Position numbers and translations under genes: made by a program
NCBI RefSeq assembly: GCF_002964575.1
Contig: NZ_POQQ01000046.1
Location: 1-64,000, forward strand
Source of the DNA: Streptococcus suis
GTDB lineage: Bacteria > Bacillota > Bacilli > Lactobacillales > Streptococcaceae
DNA length: 64,000 bases
Reading direction: 5' to 3'
The notes under the pieces: model-generated
Told to the model about the DNA's origin: nothing
The model's database searches: none
Seen by the model: the letters and a program-made list of their open reading frames with translations, nothing else
Shown: positions 9,022 through 18,476 of the stretch, one piece after another
Layout of the letters: the number at the start of each line of letters is the position of its first letter
Position numbering within the stretch: position 1 is the first letter of the stretch

Positions 9022-10635
9022 ATGGAAATCATTACACTTGTAGTGGCTCTTGTTTCTGCTCTCATTGGTTTAGTAATTGGCTACTTTGCCATTTCTTTGA
9101 AGATGAAATCTGCAAAAGAAACTGCAGAATTAACCCTTTTAAATGCAGAACAAGAAGCTAGTAATGTTCGTGGTCGTGCGGAAGAAGAAGCGGAAGCTAT
9201 TTTAAAAACAGCTGAACGTGACCGTCAGACCTTGAAAAAAGAATTACTCTTGGAAGCTAAGGAGGAGGCTCGTAAGTACCGAGAAGAAATCGCAGAAGAA
9301 TTTAAGTCAGAGCGTCAGGAATTGAAACAGATTGAAGTACGTTTAACCGAACGTGCCAGCAATTTGGATCGAAAAGATGACAATTTGACCAATAAAGAAA
9401 AGACTTTGGAGCAAAAAGAACAAAGTCTAACTGATAAATCTAAACACATTGATGAGCGAGAGCAAGAAGTTGCTAAGTTAGAAGAGCAAAAAGCTCTTGA
9501 ATTAGAACGTGTGGCAGCACTCAGCCAAGAAGAAGCTAAAGACATTATCTTGACCGATACTCGCGACAAGTTAACCCATGAAATCGCAACTCAAATCCGA
9601 GATGCTGAACGTGAGGTTAAAGAACGTTCGGACAAGATGGCCAAAGACTTGTTGGCTCAAGCCATGCAACGAATTTCAGGTGAGTATGTGGCTGAACAAA
9701 CCATCACATCTGTCCACCTGCCAGATGATGCCATGAAAGGTCGGATTATCGGACGTGAAGGGCGTAATATTCGTACCTTTGAAAGTCTGACTGGTATTGA
9801 TGTTATCATTGATGACACGCCAGAAGTCGTTGTCCTATCAGGTTTTGACCCAATTCGTCGTGAAATTGCTCGTATGACCATGGAAACCTTGCTTCAAGAT
9901 GGTCGGATTCACCCGGCTCGTATTGAGGAATTGGTTGAAAAACACCGTGTGGAAATGGACAATCGCATCCGTGAGTATGGTGAGGCTGCTGCCTACGAAG
10001 TTGGCGCACCGAACCTTCACCCAGATTTGATTAAGATTATGGGACGTTTGCATTTCCGTACTTCTTATGGTCAAAATGTTCTTCGTCACTCGATTGAAGT
10101 GGCCAAATTAGCTGGAGTCCTCGCTGCTGAGTTGGGCGAAAATGTCAACTTGGCTCGCCGTGCAGGTTTCCTCCACGATGTTGGTAAGGCCATCGACCGT
10201 GAGGTAGATGGTAGCCACGTTGAAATTGGTACAGAATTGGCTAAGAAGTACAAGGAACATCCGATTGTGGTCAACACCATTGCCAGCCACCATGGAGATG
10301 TGGAAGCGACAAGTACCATTGCTGTTATCGTAGCGGCGGCTGATGCCTTGAGTGCAGCTCGCCCAGGTTCTCGCCGTGAGTCTATGGAGGCCTACATCAA
10401 GCGTCTACAAGACTTGGAAGAAATTGCCAATAGCTTTGACGGGATTAAACAATCCTATGCTATTCAAGCAGGTCGTGAAGTACGAATTATTGTTCATCCA
10501 AATAAAATTTCAGATGATCAAATTACTATCTTGGCCCACGATGTCCGTGAGAAAATCGAAAATAACTTGGATTATCCAGGAAATATCAAAATCACTGTCA
10601 TCCGTGAAACAAGAGCAACAGATATTGCTAAATAA
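9022..10635 (+). CDS. rny: Ribonuclease Y
   Basis: RNase Y is the membrane-bound endoribonuclease that starts bulk mRNA decay in many Firmicutes. The 537-residue protein has one N-terminal membrane helix (about 2-26) and a long charged coiled coil (about 30-210). A KH RNA-binding domain follows, with [17 protein letters not shown] around 240-256. The HD phosphohydrolase domain has LRHSIEVA and [10 protein letters not shown] (HD near 384), and a C-terminal family domain completes the protein. The start follows AAGAGGTAG. It is monocistronic as judged by its own promoter and terminator. Confidence 0.97.
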   Translation: MEIITLVVALVSALIGLVIGYFAISLKMKSAKETAELTLLNAEQEASNVRGRAEEEAEAILKTAERDRQTLKKELLLEAKEEARKYREEIAEEFKSERQELKQIEVRLTERASNLDRKDDNLTNKEKTLEQKEQSLTDKSKHIDEREQEVAKLEEQKALELERVAALSQEEAKDIILTDTRDKLTHEIATQIRDAEREVKERSDKMAKDLLAQAMQRISGEYVAEQTITSVHLPDDAMKGRIIGREGRNIRTFESLTGIDVIIDDTPEVVVLSGFDPIRREIARMTMETLLQDGRIHPARIEELVEKHRVEMDNRIREYGEAAAYEVGAPNLHPDLIKIMGRLHFRTSYGQNVLRHSIEVAKLAGVLAAELGENVNLARRAGFLHDVGKAIDREVDGSHVEIGTELAKKYKEHPIVVNTIASHHGDVEATSTIAVIVAAADALSAARPGSRRESMEAYIKRLQDLEEIANSFDGIKQSYAIQAGREVRIIVHPNKISDDQITILAHDVREKIENNLDYPGNIKITVIRETRATDIAK

Positions 10636-10639
10636 GTTA

Positions 10640-11376
<737 letters not shown>

Positions 11377-11410
11377 CAGAACCTTTATAGAAAGTAGAGA
11401 GAATCCTATT

Positions 11411-11725
11411 ATGATGTTGAAACCATCTATTGATACCTTGTTAGATAAGGTACCATCTAAGTACTCATTGGTTATTCTTGAGGCCAAACGTGCCCATGAA
11501 TTGGAAGCGGGAGCAAAACCAACTCAAGAATTTACTTCTGTAAAATCAACTCTTCGTGCCTTGGAAGAAATTGAATCTGGTAATGTGGTTATCCACCCAG
11601 ATCCAGAAGCAAAACGTGAGGCAGTTCGTCGCCGTGCCGAAGAAGCTAAGCGTTTGGCGGAAGAAGAAGAGAAGAAAATCAAGGAACAAATCGCTAAAGA
11701 AAAAGAAGAAGGCGAAAAGATTTAA
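11411..11725 (+). CDS. rpoZ: RNA polymerase omega subunit
   Basis: Omega helps assemble and stabilise RNA polymerase by wrapping the beta' C-terminus. The 104-residue product begins with [27 protein letters not shown], the family signature, and ends with a long charged helix rich in Glu, Lys and Arg. Two ATG codons (11411 and 11414) are both possible starts. It lies between gmk and priA. Confidence 0.95.
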   Translation: MMLKPSIDTLLDKVPSKYSLVILEAKRAHELEAGAKPTQEFTSVKSTLRALEEIESGNVVIHPDPEAKREAVRRRAEEAKRLAEEEEKKIKEQIAKEKEEGEKI

Positions 11726-11730
11726 TAAAA

Positions 11731-11763
11731 AACTCGGTTGGGATTACCATCCGGGTTTCTTTT
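11731..11763 (+). terminator. Possible weak terminator after rpoZ
   Basis: AACTCGG / CCGGGTT with a 13-base loop is followed by TCTTTT. It may only reduce read-through into priA. Confidence 0.45.
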
Positions 11764-11803
11764 CACTTACGGATTGTTAGATTTTTTACAGAAAGGAGGC
11801 AGT

Positions 11804-14194
11804 ATGTTAGCACAGGTTATTGTTGATGTCCCTTTGATGCAGACAGATCAAGCTTATTCCTATCGCGTTCCAGCTGAGTTGGAAGAGGGGCTCATGGTTG
11901 GTGTGCGTGTCCACGTACCCTTTGGTAAAGGAAATCGGCTGATTCAAGGGATTATAGTTGACTTGATTGATGAAGATGACGAAAATAGCTTACAAGACTT
12001 AAAAGAGCTTGCCGAGGTTTTGGACTATAGTCCTGTTCTCAATAAAGAGCAATTTTGGTTGGCGGACCAGATGAGGAAGTCGGTCTTCTCCTATAAAATT
12101 ACCCTCTTAAAATCCATGTTGCCCAGCTTGCTCAATTCGACCTATGACAAATTGCTCCGGCCAGGGCTTGGTTTGGAAATGGCAGAGCAGCTTAGTCTAT
12201 TTGGTGATAAGGAGCAGATCCGTTTTTCTGACTTGGACGTGACAGAGCAAGGAAAAATCATGCGCCTCGCCCAGTCAGGAAAAATCTTGGTAGACTATGT
12301 GGCCAAGGATAAGAAACAAATTAAGACAGAAAAATGGTACCGGGTTTGTATGGAGAAATTACGAGAAGCAGACATCAGCAATCGAGCCAAGAAACGCCAG
12401 CAATTAAGGGGATTTCTTCTGGAACACTCTGAAGACCAGCTCCTTTCAAACCTAAAATCGGACTATTCAGCTGATACGCTCCGCTATTTCCAAGAAAATG
12501 GCTATATAGAAGTCTGGGAAGAGGAAGTGTCGCGGACTCAGGGAGTTTTTGATAAGGTGGAAAAAACGCAGGCCTTGGATTTGAATCCAGAGCAGGCCAT
12601 TGCGGTTCGTGAGATTGTGGCCTCTATCGGTCAGGAAAGTCAGACCTTTTTGCTTCAAGGAGTGACAGGTTCTGGGAAGACAGAGGTCTATCTCCAGGTC
12701 ATTGATAGGGTTTTAAAAATGGGGAAAACGGCTATTATGCTGGTACCTGAAATTTCCTTGACCCCTCAGATGACCAATCGTTTTATTTCACGTTTTGGTC
12801 AGCAGGTTGCTATTTTGCATTCGGGCTTGTCTGACGGTGAGAAGTATGACGAGTGGCGGAAGATTGAGGCGGGAAATGCCCAAGTAGTTGTCGGGGCTCG
12901 CTCGGCTATTTTTGCACCATTGACAAATTTGGGTGTTATCATTATTGATGAAGAGCATGAGGCGACCTACAAGCAGGACAGCAATCCACGCTACCATGCA
13001 CGTGATGTGGCAAAGTTGCGGGCTGATTATAATCGGGCGACCCTGGTCTTGGGGTCTGCTACGCCCAGTCTTGAAACACGGGCTCGAGCTAGTCGAGGAG
13101 TCTATGGAAGATTGACTCTTAGCCAGAGGGCCAATCCCTTGGCTCGTATTCCAGAAGTGGAAGTTGTAGATTTCCGTGATTATATCGGTCAGCAGGAGAC
13201 TAGTAATTTTACCCCTGTCTTGATTGAAAAGATTAGAGAAAAGCTAGACCGCAATGAACAAGTTGTCCTTATGTTAAACCGCCGAGGCTATTCTTCTTTT
13301 GTCATGTGTCGTGATTGTGGGAGTGTTGACCAGTGTCCCAACTGTGATATTTCCCTAACGCTCCATATGGACACAAAAACGATGAATTGCCACTACTGTG
13401 GGTTTCAAAAGGGGATTCCTCAGACCTGTCCAAACTGTCAAAGTCGGTCCATTCGTTATTATGGGACGGGTACGCAAAAGGCCTACGATGAATTGCAGGA
13501 GCTCTTGCCAGAAGCTAGAATTTTGCGTATGGATGTGGATACTACCAAGAAAAAAGGTGCTCATGAGGACTTGCTCGAACGGTTTGGTCGAGGCGAAGCG
13601 GATATTCTTCTGGGAACCCAGATGATTGCCAAGGGCTTGGATTTTCCAAATGTGACGCTGGTTGGGGTGCTCAATGCTGATACGGCCCTCAATTTGCCTG
13701 ATTTTCGGTCTTCTGAGCGGACCTTCCAGTTGCTAACTCAGGTAGCTGGTCGGGCTGGACGGGCTGACAAGGAAGGGGAAGTCCTGATTCAGACCTACAA
13801 CCCCAATCATTATGCCATTGCTTTTGCCAAAGAGCAGGATTATGAAGGTTTCTATCGTTATGAGATGGGTATTCGGAAAAATCTTGGCTATCCACCTTAC
13901 TATTTTACAGTTGGCTTAACCTTTTCGCACAAGTCGGAAGAATTTGTCGTGAAAAAAGCCTATGAAACTGTAGCCTTTCTACGTCAACACTTAACAGATT
14001 CAATTCAAATCCTGGGACCGACGCCCAAGCCCATTGCCAGAACCCATAATCTCTACCACTACCAGATTATCTTGAAATACCGGCATGAAGACCGGTTGGA
14101 AGAAGTCTTGAACCAGATTTTGGATTGGACACAGGAGAGAGAAAATCAAGATTTGCGGCTGATTATTGACAATGAACCGCAGAATATGATGTGA
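11804..14194 (+). CDS. priA: Primosomal replication restart helicase PriA
   Basis: PriA binds stalled forks and reloads the replicative helicase. The 796-residue protein has an N-terminal DNA-binding domain, a superfamily 2 helicase core with Walker A GVTGSGKTE (about 286-294) and DEEH (about 382-385), and zinc-binding cysteines. The cysteine pairs CRDCGS, CPNC, CHYC and CPNC lie at about 502-545. Motifs V and VI (LLGTQMIAKGLDFPNV, QVAGRAGR) are present. The start at 11804 follows AAAGGAGGCAGT; an in-frame extension to 11738 is not needed. In many streptococci fmt follows priA; here a broken MerR gene does. Confidence 0.96.
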   Translation: MLAQVIVDVPLMQTDQAYSYRVPAELEEGLMVGVRVHVPFGKGNRLIQGIIVDLIDEDDENSLQDLKELAEVLDYSPVLNKEQFWLADQMRKSVFSYKITLLKSMLPSLLNSTYDKLLRPGLGLEMAEQLSLFGDKEQIRFSDLDVTEQGKIMRLAQSGKILVDYVAKDKKQIKTEKWYRVCMEKLREADISNRAKKRQQLRGFLLEHSEDQLLSNLKSDYSADTLRYFQENGYIEVWEEEVSRTQGVFDKVEKTQALDLNPEQAIAVREIVASIGQESQTFLLQGVTGSGKTEVYLQVIDRVLKMGKTAIMLVPEISLTPQMTNRFISRFGQQVAILHSGLSDGEKYDEWRKIEAGNAQVVVGARSAIFAPLTNLGVIIIDEEHEATYKQDSNPRYHARDVAKLRADYNRATLVLGSATPSLETRARASRGVYGRLTLSQRANPLARIPEVEVVDFRDYIGQQETSNFTPVLIEKIREKLDRNEQVVLMLNRRGYSSFVMCRDCGSVDQCPNCDISLTLHMDTKTMNCHYCGFQKGIPQTCPNCQSRSIRYYGTGTQKAYDELQELLPEARILRMDVDTTKKKGAHEDLLERFGRGEADILLGTQMIAKGLDFPNVTLVGVLNADTALNLPDFRSSERTFQLLTQVAGRAGRADKEGEVLIQTYNPNHYAIAFAKEQDYEGFYRYEMGIRKNLGYPPYYFTVGLTFSHKSEEFVVKKAYETVAFLRQHLTDSIQILGPTPKPIARTHNLYHYQIILKYRHEDRLEEVLNQILDWTQERENQDLRLIIDNEPQNMM

Positions 14195-14216
14195 TACCTT
14201 CACTAGAAAGAAGCTT

Positions 14217-14688
14217 ATGAGCCTACTACCAATCAATCAATTTGCAAAAAGAGCGGGGTAACTTCCGAAACCCTGCGGCACTATGATCGTATTGGTCTCC
14301 TAAAACCCTATTCTCAAAATGAGAGTGGGGTTCGTTTTTACCATGTAGAGCAATATGAAAAACTCAGTACCATCAAGGAATTAAAATCTTTGGGTTTGAC
14401 CTTGGCAGAAATAAAGGACTTTTTGAGGACTGTCAGATACAAACAAGTATGAATCTGATAGAATATCAATTACAGGTTGTCCGACAAGGTCAGGATCACT
14501 TGAGAAAAAAATTAGTCAGACGGCAAGAATTTTTGCAAGAGGTTCTGCAGGGAGACTATGAATTCCTGGTTGTCCGAAAGCAGTTGCCAGAAGTATCATT
14601 TTTACGTCAAAGTCTATACTTTGAAAATCCAGTTCAGTTATACGAAGCGGTTATGGAAACGAATAGAATAAATCCTACTGACTTATAG
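14217..14688 (+). pseudogene. MerR-family regulator, frameshifted remnant
   Basis: Read across three frames, this encodes a MerR-type regulator. The first frame gives MSLLPINQFAKRAG, then a stop. The next gives VTSETLRHYDRIGLLKPY followed by GVRFYHVEQYEKLSTIKELKSLGLTLAEIKDFL. The third gives CQIQTSMNLIEYQLQVV and a C-terminal helix plus effector-like region. The first break is near 14258, where one G appears lost from a G run (GCGGGGTAAC). The second is near 14425-14435. The winged helix and the MerR motif (TLRHYDRIGLL) are clear. The gene cannot make an intact protein unless the breaks are sequencing errors; a short 79-residue frame at 14449-14688 is only its tail. Confidence 0.85.
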
Positions 14689-14742
14689 TTAAAGCTATTT
14701 TGAGTTTAATAAATGATTAGATACCAGTGAAATATTTTGAGT

Positions 14743-14767
14743 CCTACAGCTGATTCTTATGCTGTTT
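14743..14767 (+). terminator. Possible terminator after the MerR remnant
   Basis: ACAGC / GCTGT with a loop of about 11 bases is followed by TTTTTTC. The stem is short. Confidence 0.45.
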
Positions 14768-14824
14768 TTTCTTACACGGAAAATTACGAAAATCGTGAAA
14801 TTGTTTTCAGTAAGCTGTTTTCGC

Positions 14825-14852
14825 TTGCACATTTTCTATATTATGGTATAAT
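14825..14852 (+). promoter_or_regulatory. rpsF-ssb-rpsR promoter
   Basis: TTGCAC (14825-14830), 16 bases, TATAAT (14847-14852) with an upstream TGG. Confidence 0.7.
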
Positions 14853-14860
14853 TATTTTCT

Positions 14861-14898
14861 GTGAGTATCCCTCACTTACTCGTGGCTAGACCATGAGT
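14861..14898 (+). promoter_or_regulatory. Structured 5' leader of the S6/S18 operon
   Basis: Two hairpins lie between the promoter and rpsF: GTGAG / CTCAC (14861-14875), and ACTCGTGG / CCATGAGT (14878-14898, one G-U pair). Leaders of rpsF-rpsR operons in many bacteria bind the S6:S18 complex for feedback control. This position and structure suit that, but the conserved binding features were not confirmed by eye. Confidence 0.4.
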
Positions 14899-14925
14899 CA
14901 TTAGACCAAAAGGAGGAACATATCA

Positions 14926-15216
14926 ATGGCTAAATACGAAATTCTTTATATTATTCGTCCAAACATTGAAGAAGAAGCTAAAAACGCTTTGGTAGCACGC
15001 TTTGACTCTATCTTGACTGACAACGGTGCAACGATCGTTGAATCAAAAGCATGGGAAAAACGTCGCCTTGCATACGAAATCAAAGATTTCCGCGAAGGTT
15101 TGTACCACATCGTTAACGTTGAAGCAAACAACGATGAAGCTCTTAAAGAGTTTGACCGTTTGTCAAAAATCAACGGCGACATTCTTCGTCACATGATTGT
15201 CAAACTTGACGCGTAA
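14926..15216 (+). CDS. rpsF: 30S ribosomal protein S6
   Basis: S6 pairs with S18 on the platform of the 30S subunit. The 96-residue product has the family pattern ([26 protein letters not shown] [26 protein letters not shown]). The start follows AAAGGAGGAACATATCA, a strong ribosome binding site. First gene of rpsF-ssb-rpsR. Confidence 0.98.
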   Translation: MAKYEILYIIRPNIEEEAKNALVARFDSILTDNGATIVESKAWEKRRLAYEIKDFREGLYHIVNVEANNDEALKEFDRLSKINGDILRHMIVKLDA

Positions 15217-15227
15217 GAAGGTAGTTT

Positions 15228-15722
15228 ATGATAAATAATGTAGTATTGGTTGGTCGTATGACCCGTGATGCAGAACTTCGTTATACTCCGTCTAACCAAG
15301 CTGTTGCGACTTTTACTTTGGCGGTTAACCGCAATTTTAAAAATCAAAATGGTGAGCGTGAAACGGACTTTATCAACGTAGTCATTTGGCGTCAACAAGC
15401 TGAGAATTTGGCGAATTGGGCTAAGAAAGGTGCTCTGATTGGTGTTACAGGTCGTATCCAGACTCGTAGCTATGATAACCAGCAGGGACAGCGTGTCTAC
15501 GTGACTGAGGTGCTTGCAGATAGTTTCCAACTCTTGGAAAGCCGTACTGCCCGTGAAGGTCAAGGTGGTGCTTATTCGGCTGGCAACTCGTTTGCTGGTG
15601 GGAATGATTACAGCTCGCCTTATCAAGCACCTGCACAATCTACACCAAACTTCGCTCGAGAAGAAAGTCCATTTGGAGCAAGCAATCCAATGGATATATC
15701 AGACGATGACCTACCATTCTAG
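15228..15722 (+). CDS. ssb: Single-stranded DNA-binding protein
   Basis: SSB coats single-stranded DNA in replication, repair and recombination. The 164-residue protein has the OB fold ([20 protein letters not shown] at the start, [21 protein letters not shown]), a Gly/Ser/Pro/Gln-rich linker and the acidic tip DDDLPF that binds partner proteins such as PriA, encoded just upstream. It sits between rpsF and rpsR as in most Firmicutes. Confidence 0.98.
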   Translation: MINNVVLVGRMTRDAELRYTPSNQAVATFTLAVNRNFKNQNGERETDFINVVIWRQQAENLANWAKKGALIGVTGRIQTRSYDNQQGQRVYVTEVLADSFQLLESRTAREGQGGAYSAGNSFAGGNDYSSPYQAPAQSTPNFAREESPFGASNPMDISDDDLPF

Positions 15723-15754
15723 GTCTGAAAATAATAATATAAAGGAGAACACAC

Positions 15755-15994
15755 ATGGCTCAACAACGTCGTGGCGGTTTCAAACGCCGTAAAAAAGTTG
15801 ACTATATCGCAGCTAACAAAATTGAATATGTTGATTACAAAGATACTGAGCTTCTTAGCCGTTTCATTTCTGAACGTGGAAAAATCCTTCCACGCCGTGT
15901 AACTGGAACTTCAGCTAAAAACCAACGTAAAGTAACAACAGCTATCAAACGTGCTCGCGTAATGGCATTGCTACCATTCGTAAACGAAGATTAA
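15755..15994 (+). CDS. rpsR: 30S ribosomal protein S18
   Basis: The 79-residue protein is typical S18: basic start ([22 protein letters not shown]), then [43 protein letters not shown]. The zinc-binding cysteines of some S18 proteins are absent, as is usual in streptococci. The start follows AAAGGAGAACACAC. The gene is followed immediately by a terminator and a repeat array. Confidence 0.98.
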   Translation: MAQQRRGGFKRRKKVDYIAANKIEYVDYKDTELLSRFISERGKILPRRVTGTSAKNQRKVTTAIKRARVMALLPFVNED

Positions 15995-16020
15995 AAAAAT
16001 GGTCCAGTGGACCATTTTTT
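15995..16020 (+). terminator. rpsR terminator (first hairpin of the repeat array)
   Basis: ATGGTCC / GGACCAT with a 3-base loop (15999-16015) is followed by six T. Its 3' arm is the first bases of the repeat array. Confidence 0.85.
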
Positions 16021-16310
16021 CTTGCGTTCTGGAAATGTGAAAAGCGCAATAACAGTACGGACTGTTTTTTCATGAGCTCGAAATTAAGAAAGCGAATTAA
16101 GTCCTTGAATGGACTGTTTTTTCACGAACATGAAAATGAGAGAGCGCATCAAGACCCTGACGGGTCTTTTTAGCTTGCACCCTAGAAACTGGAAAGGCGT
16201 AACGGCGAGAGTGGACCATTTTTTCTTGCGCTCTGGAAATGTGAAAAGCTCAAGAACAGTATGGACTGTTTTTTCACGAACTTGAAAATAAGCAAGTGAA
16301 GAATATTATC
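16008..16310. repeat. Six-unit tandem array of ~51-bp terminator-like repeats
   Basis: Units begin at about 16008, 16058, 16110, 16161, 16212 and 16262, with a period of 50-52 bp. Each starts with GGACNNTTTTTT or GGGTCTTTTT and has a middle of the type TGGAAANNGAAAAG. Units 1 and 5, and units 2, 3 and 6, are the closest pairs. At most junctions the end of one unit pairs with the start of the next to form a stem before the T run: ACAGT/ACTGT, AGTCC/GGACT, AGACCC/GGGTCT, ACAGT/ACTGT. The unit 4 to 5 junction lacks pairing. No reading frame is supported. Confidence 0.8.
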
Positions 16311-16397
16311 TATCCAGTCTGTTTCAGCTGATTATACAGGCTTATGTCAATGAATAGCATTTCCAGGTGTCTTGATAGCTGGACTGTATAGATGGAT
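16311..16397. other. Spacer between the repeat array and the DUF1129 gene
   Basis: No gene is seen. TATCTATCC and its partner GGATA-type sequences (about 16308 and 16385-16398) could pair over a long distance, but the match is imperfect. Confidence 0.35.
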
Positions 16398-16430
16398 AAA
16401 AGCGACTGGAATATTCCAATCGCTTTGTTT
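16398..16430 (-). terminator. Terminator of the DUF1129 gene
   Basis: AAAGCGA-TGGAATATTCCA-TCGCTTT forms a long near-perfect stem (one mismatch pair) ending in T runs on both strands. It lies just after the stop on the minus strand. Confidence 0.7.
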
Positions 16431-16432
16431 TA

Positions 16433-17089
16433 TTATTGAACTGGTGACATGGCATTGCGGATATTGTATTTCTTCTTCAAGAAGTAGCGACCTCCGAAAG
16501 CTGCAGCTCCAATAAGGATGGTAACAAGTGGAGGCAAGACAGGGTTTAGGCTAGTAGGGATTAGTGCTGCCAAGAGGAAGACAAGTGACCACGCCAGTGT
16601 AGCAAGACCAAGGAAGAGGACTGCTTTCAGTAATTTAGGGCGTTGGCCAGTTTTGATTTGCTCTCTGTAAACGAAGTGGTACATGAAGTACATACCTGCT
16701 CCGACACCAAAACCAATAACTAAGAGGGTAAAGAATCCATACTGGGCACCTTGTCCTAACAAGTTCATCAAGCCATTGATACCTGCGATGATAGCCAGCA
16801 TGAAGAGGCTAGAATCCAGCCACATCAACCAAGGATTTTCGTTATATTCTACCTGGTCTTTCTTCTCTTGTTCAGAAAGGCTCTTGCTAGCTGCCCACTC
16901 ACTTGGTGCTCCATAGAGATTGCGAGCTGTTACGCCAGTTTTTTGTTTCTCGATAATAGTCGGCAAGATTTCTTCCAAGAGTTCTTTAATTTCACTATCA
17001 GACTTACCATCTTTGATAAGCTGGTTGGTTGCGATGTGGATGAATTCCTGGTTTTTCTTGGTTAATTCTTTAAATTCTGTAAATGACAT
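16433..17089 (-). CDS. DUF1129 family membrane protein
   Basis: The 218-residue protein has a soluble N-terminus (about 1-80; FTEFKELTKKNQEFIHIATNQL) that resembles a helical domain of the DUF1129 family. It is followed by about five hydrophobic helices (near 87-110, 117-137, 155-175, 180-200) and a basic end. The function of the family is unknown. It is transcribed after corA with a 15-bp gap, so the two are probably one unit. The pairing with a magnesium transporter is seen in other streptococci from memory, and a link to ion homeostasis is only a guess. Confidence 0.85.
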   Translation of the reverse strand: MSFTEFKELTKKNQEFIHIATNQLIKDGKSDSEIKELLEEILPTIIEKQKTGVTARNLYGAPSEWAASKSLSEQEKKDQVEYNENPWLMWLDSSLFMLAIIAGINGLMNLLGQGAQYGFFTLLVIGFGVGAGMYFMYHFVYREQIKTGQRPKLLKAVLFLGLATLAWSLVFLLAALIPTSLNPVLPPLVTILIGAAAFGGRYFLKKKYNIRNAMSPVQ

Positions 17090-17104
17090 TGTAATCTCCT
17101 AATG

Positions 17105-18049
17105 TTAGAACCATCTCTTACGAATGAAGTAGAAGGTTAATGATAAGCTGATGGCAAAGGCGAAGAGGATAATCCACCAAAATGCGTAGGGAATATCGTT
17201 AAAGGGAATGATGTTATCCTTAAAGTTCATACCATAGGCAGAGAAGACCATGGTTGGAATGGACATGACAATGGTCATGAGGGCCAAGGTTTTCATGATG
17301 GTATTCTGGTTGTTGGAAATGATAGAGGCAAAGGCATGGGTCATCGAATTCAGGATGGAACCATAGATATCTGCCATCTCGATTGCCTGTTGAGTTTCGA
17401 CCAAGGTGTCTTCCAGCAAATCCTCATCTTCCTCGTATTTTCGAAGGAGGCGAGAAGAAGAAGCTAGTTTCTTGACCAAGCGTTCGTTGGTCTTGAGGGA
17501 GGCCTTGAAGTAGACGATGGTTTTTTCCAATTCCATGAGGACAATCAATTCTTCGTTTCGAGTTGCTTCGTGGAGCTGTTTCTCAATCTCCTCACTCTTT
17601 CTGTCAATGGTCCGTAGGGCAGACAGATAGAGTTGGGCATTACGGTAGAGGATTTGGAAAACGAAGCGCGATTTCATGAAGGTAAAGAAATTCCGCAAAC
17701 GCCGATGGATAAACTGGTCAAAGAGTGGTAAGGGCTCTAAGCAAGTTGTAATGATGGCATCTTCGGTCAAGACAATACCAAGCGGAATGGTGATATAGTA
17801 GGTCTTATTATTTCGCTCTTCAAGAATAGGAACGTCCACCAAGATTAGTGTATAATCATCTTCGACGGTGATACGAGAAGATTCTTCCGCATCGAGCGGT
17901 GCTCGTAGGTCGGCTATATCAATCTTATAGTGTTCAGCCACTTCCATGGACTCGCTCTGGGAGGGGTTGACCAAATTGATCCAAGCCCCAGGTTCAAAGG
18001 TTTGGATTTCTTCTAAATCAGTCATGGTTGATAGAAAAATCTGTTTCAT
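17105..18049 (-). CDS. corA: CorA-family divalent cation transporter
   Basis: CorA forms pentameric magnesium (or cobalt/nickel) channels. The 314-residue protein has a large cytoplasmic N-terminal domain and two C-terminal membrane helices. The signature GMN lies in the loop between them (AYGMNFKDNI), and the protein ends with the basic FYFIRKRWF. The start at 18049 follows AAAGGAGGGCATCAT; an in-frame ATG 21 bases upstream overlaps the ribosome binding site and is less likely. An extended -10 (TGGTATAAT on the minus strand, 18092-18100) is 45 bp upstream. Confidence 0.94.
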   Translation of the reverse strand: MKQIFLSTMTDLEEIQTFEPGAWINLVNPSQSESMEVAEHYKIDIADLRAPLDAEESSRITVEDDYTLILVDVPILEERNNKTYYITIPLGIVLTEDAIITTCLEPLPLFDQFIHRRLRNFFTFMKSRFVFQILYRNAQLYLSALRTIDRKSEEIEKQLHEATRNEELIVLMELEKTIVYFKASLKTNERLVKKLASSSRLLRKYEEDEDLLEDTLVETQQAIEMADIYGSILNSMTHAFASIISNNQNTIMKTLALMTIVMSIPTMVFSAYGMNFKDNIIPFNDIPYAFWWIILFAFAISLSLTFYFIRKRWF

Positions 18050-18073
18050 ATGATGCCCTCCTTTGTACATTGA

Positions 18074-18085
18074 TGCGTTGACGCA
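18074..18085. promoter_or_regulatory. Inverted repeat at the corA transcription start
   Basis: TGCGT-TG-ACGCA lies about 7 bases downstream of the corA -10 hexamer, close to the predicted start point, where a repressor could bind. No matching regulator is known to me. Confidence 0.35.
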
Positions 18086-18137
18086 ACCTCTATTATACCA
18101 AAAAATGTACTATTTCGGAAAGGTTTTATGCAGAAAT

Positions 18138-18147
18138 GTGTTATAAT
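18138..18147 (+). promoter_or_regulatory. Probable uvrA promoter (extended -10)
   Basis: TGTTATAAT is present without a good -35. It would give a leader of about 325 bases before uvrA. Confidence 0.45.
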
Positions 18148-18213
18148 ATGGAGACATTTAGTTGAGTAAGTTGTACGGACTTTTTCTTATCTCTCATGTT
18201 ACAGCTTAGAGCC

Positions 18214-18471
18214 TCTTAAGAAAGGAATTGAATACGCCTTAACCACTGTGTGAAAAATGGTCATTTCCGTGTATACGGATGAGAGTTTTTGTGTCTAAGA
18301 AATCAAAGATTTCGGACTTACCGTCTATTTTCACCTTGCGTTTTCGGGCTTTGTATCTTTAGAAAGGAAATGAACACGGGCTAATGATGTCGGTGTAATG
18401 AGGAAAACTGCGTTTTCCCTATTTCCCGATTGCAACAGTCTCCCAGACTGTTGCAACGCCCTTTGTATCTT
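18214..18471. repeat. Two-copy hairpin repeat in the uvrA leader
   Basis: AGAAAGGAA-TGAA occurs at about 18219 and 18361, and CTTTGTATCTT at 18349 and 18461 (112 bp apart), delimiting two related copies. Each contains stems: TCCGT/ACGGA (18265-18279 region), GAAATC/GATTTC (18299-18313), GGAAAAC/GTTTTCC (18401-18418), and a strong TTGCAACAGTCT/AGACTGTTGCAA with CCC loop (18430-18456). The last stem and the CTTTGTATCTT motif end 5 bases before the uvrA ATG. No gene is seen in 18071-18476. Confidence 0.7.
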
Positions 18472-18476
18472 AAATT

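Noticed and set aside
8895..9065. Longer N-terminus of LuxS
   Set aside because: The extension crosses the luxS promoter and the divergent rny promoter; the 160-residue form matches the family.
14449..14688. Independent 79-residue gene
   Set aside because: It is the C-terminal part of the frameshifted MerR regulator and continues upstream in the same frame past its ATG.
16008..16310. CRISPR-like array
   Set aside because: The units follow each other without unique spacers, the period is 51 bp with degenerate repeats, and no cas genes are present.
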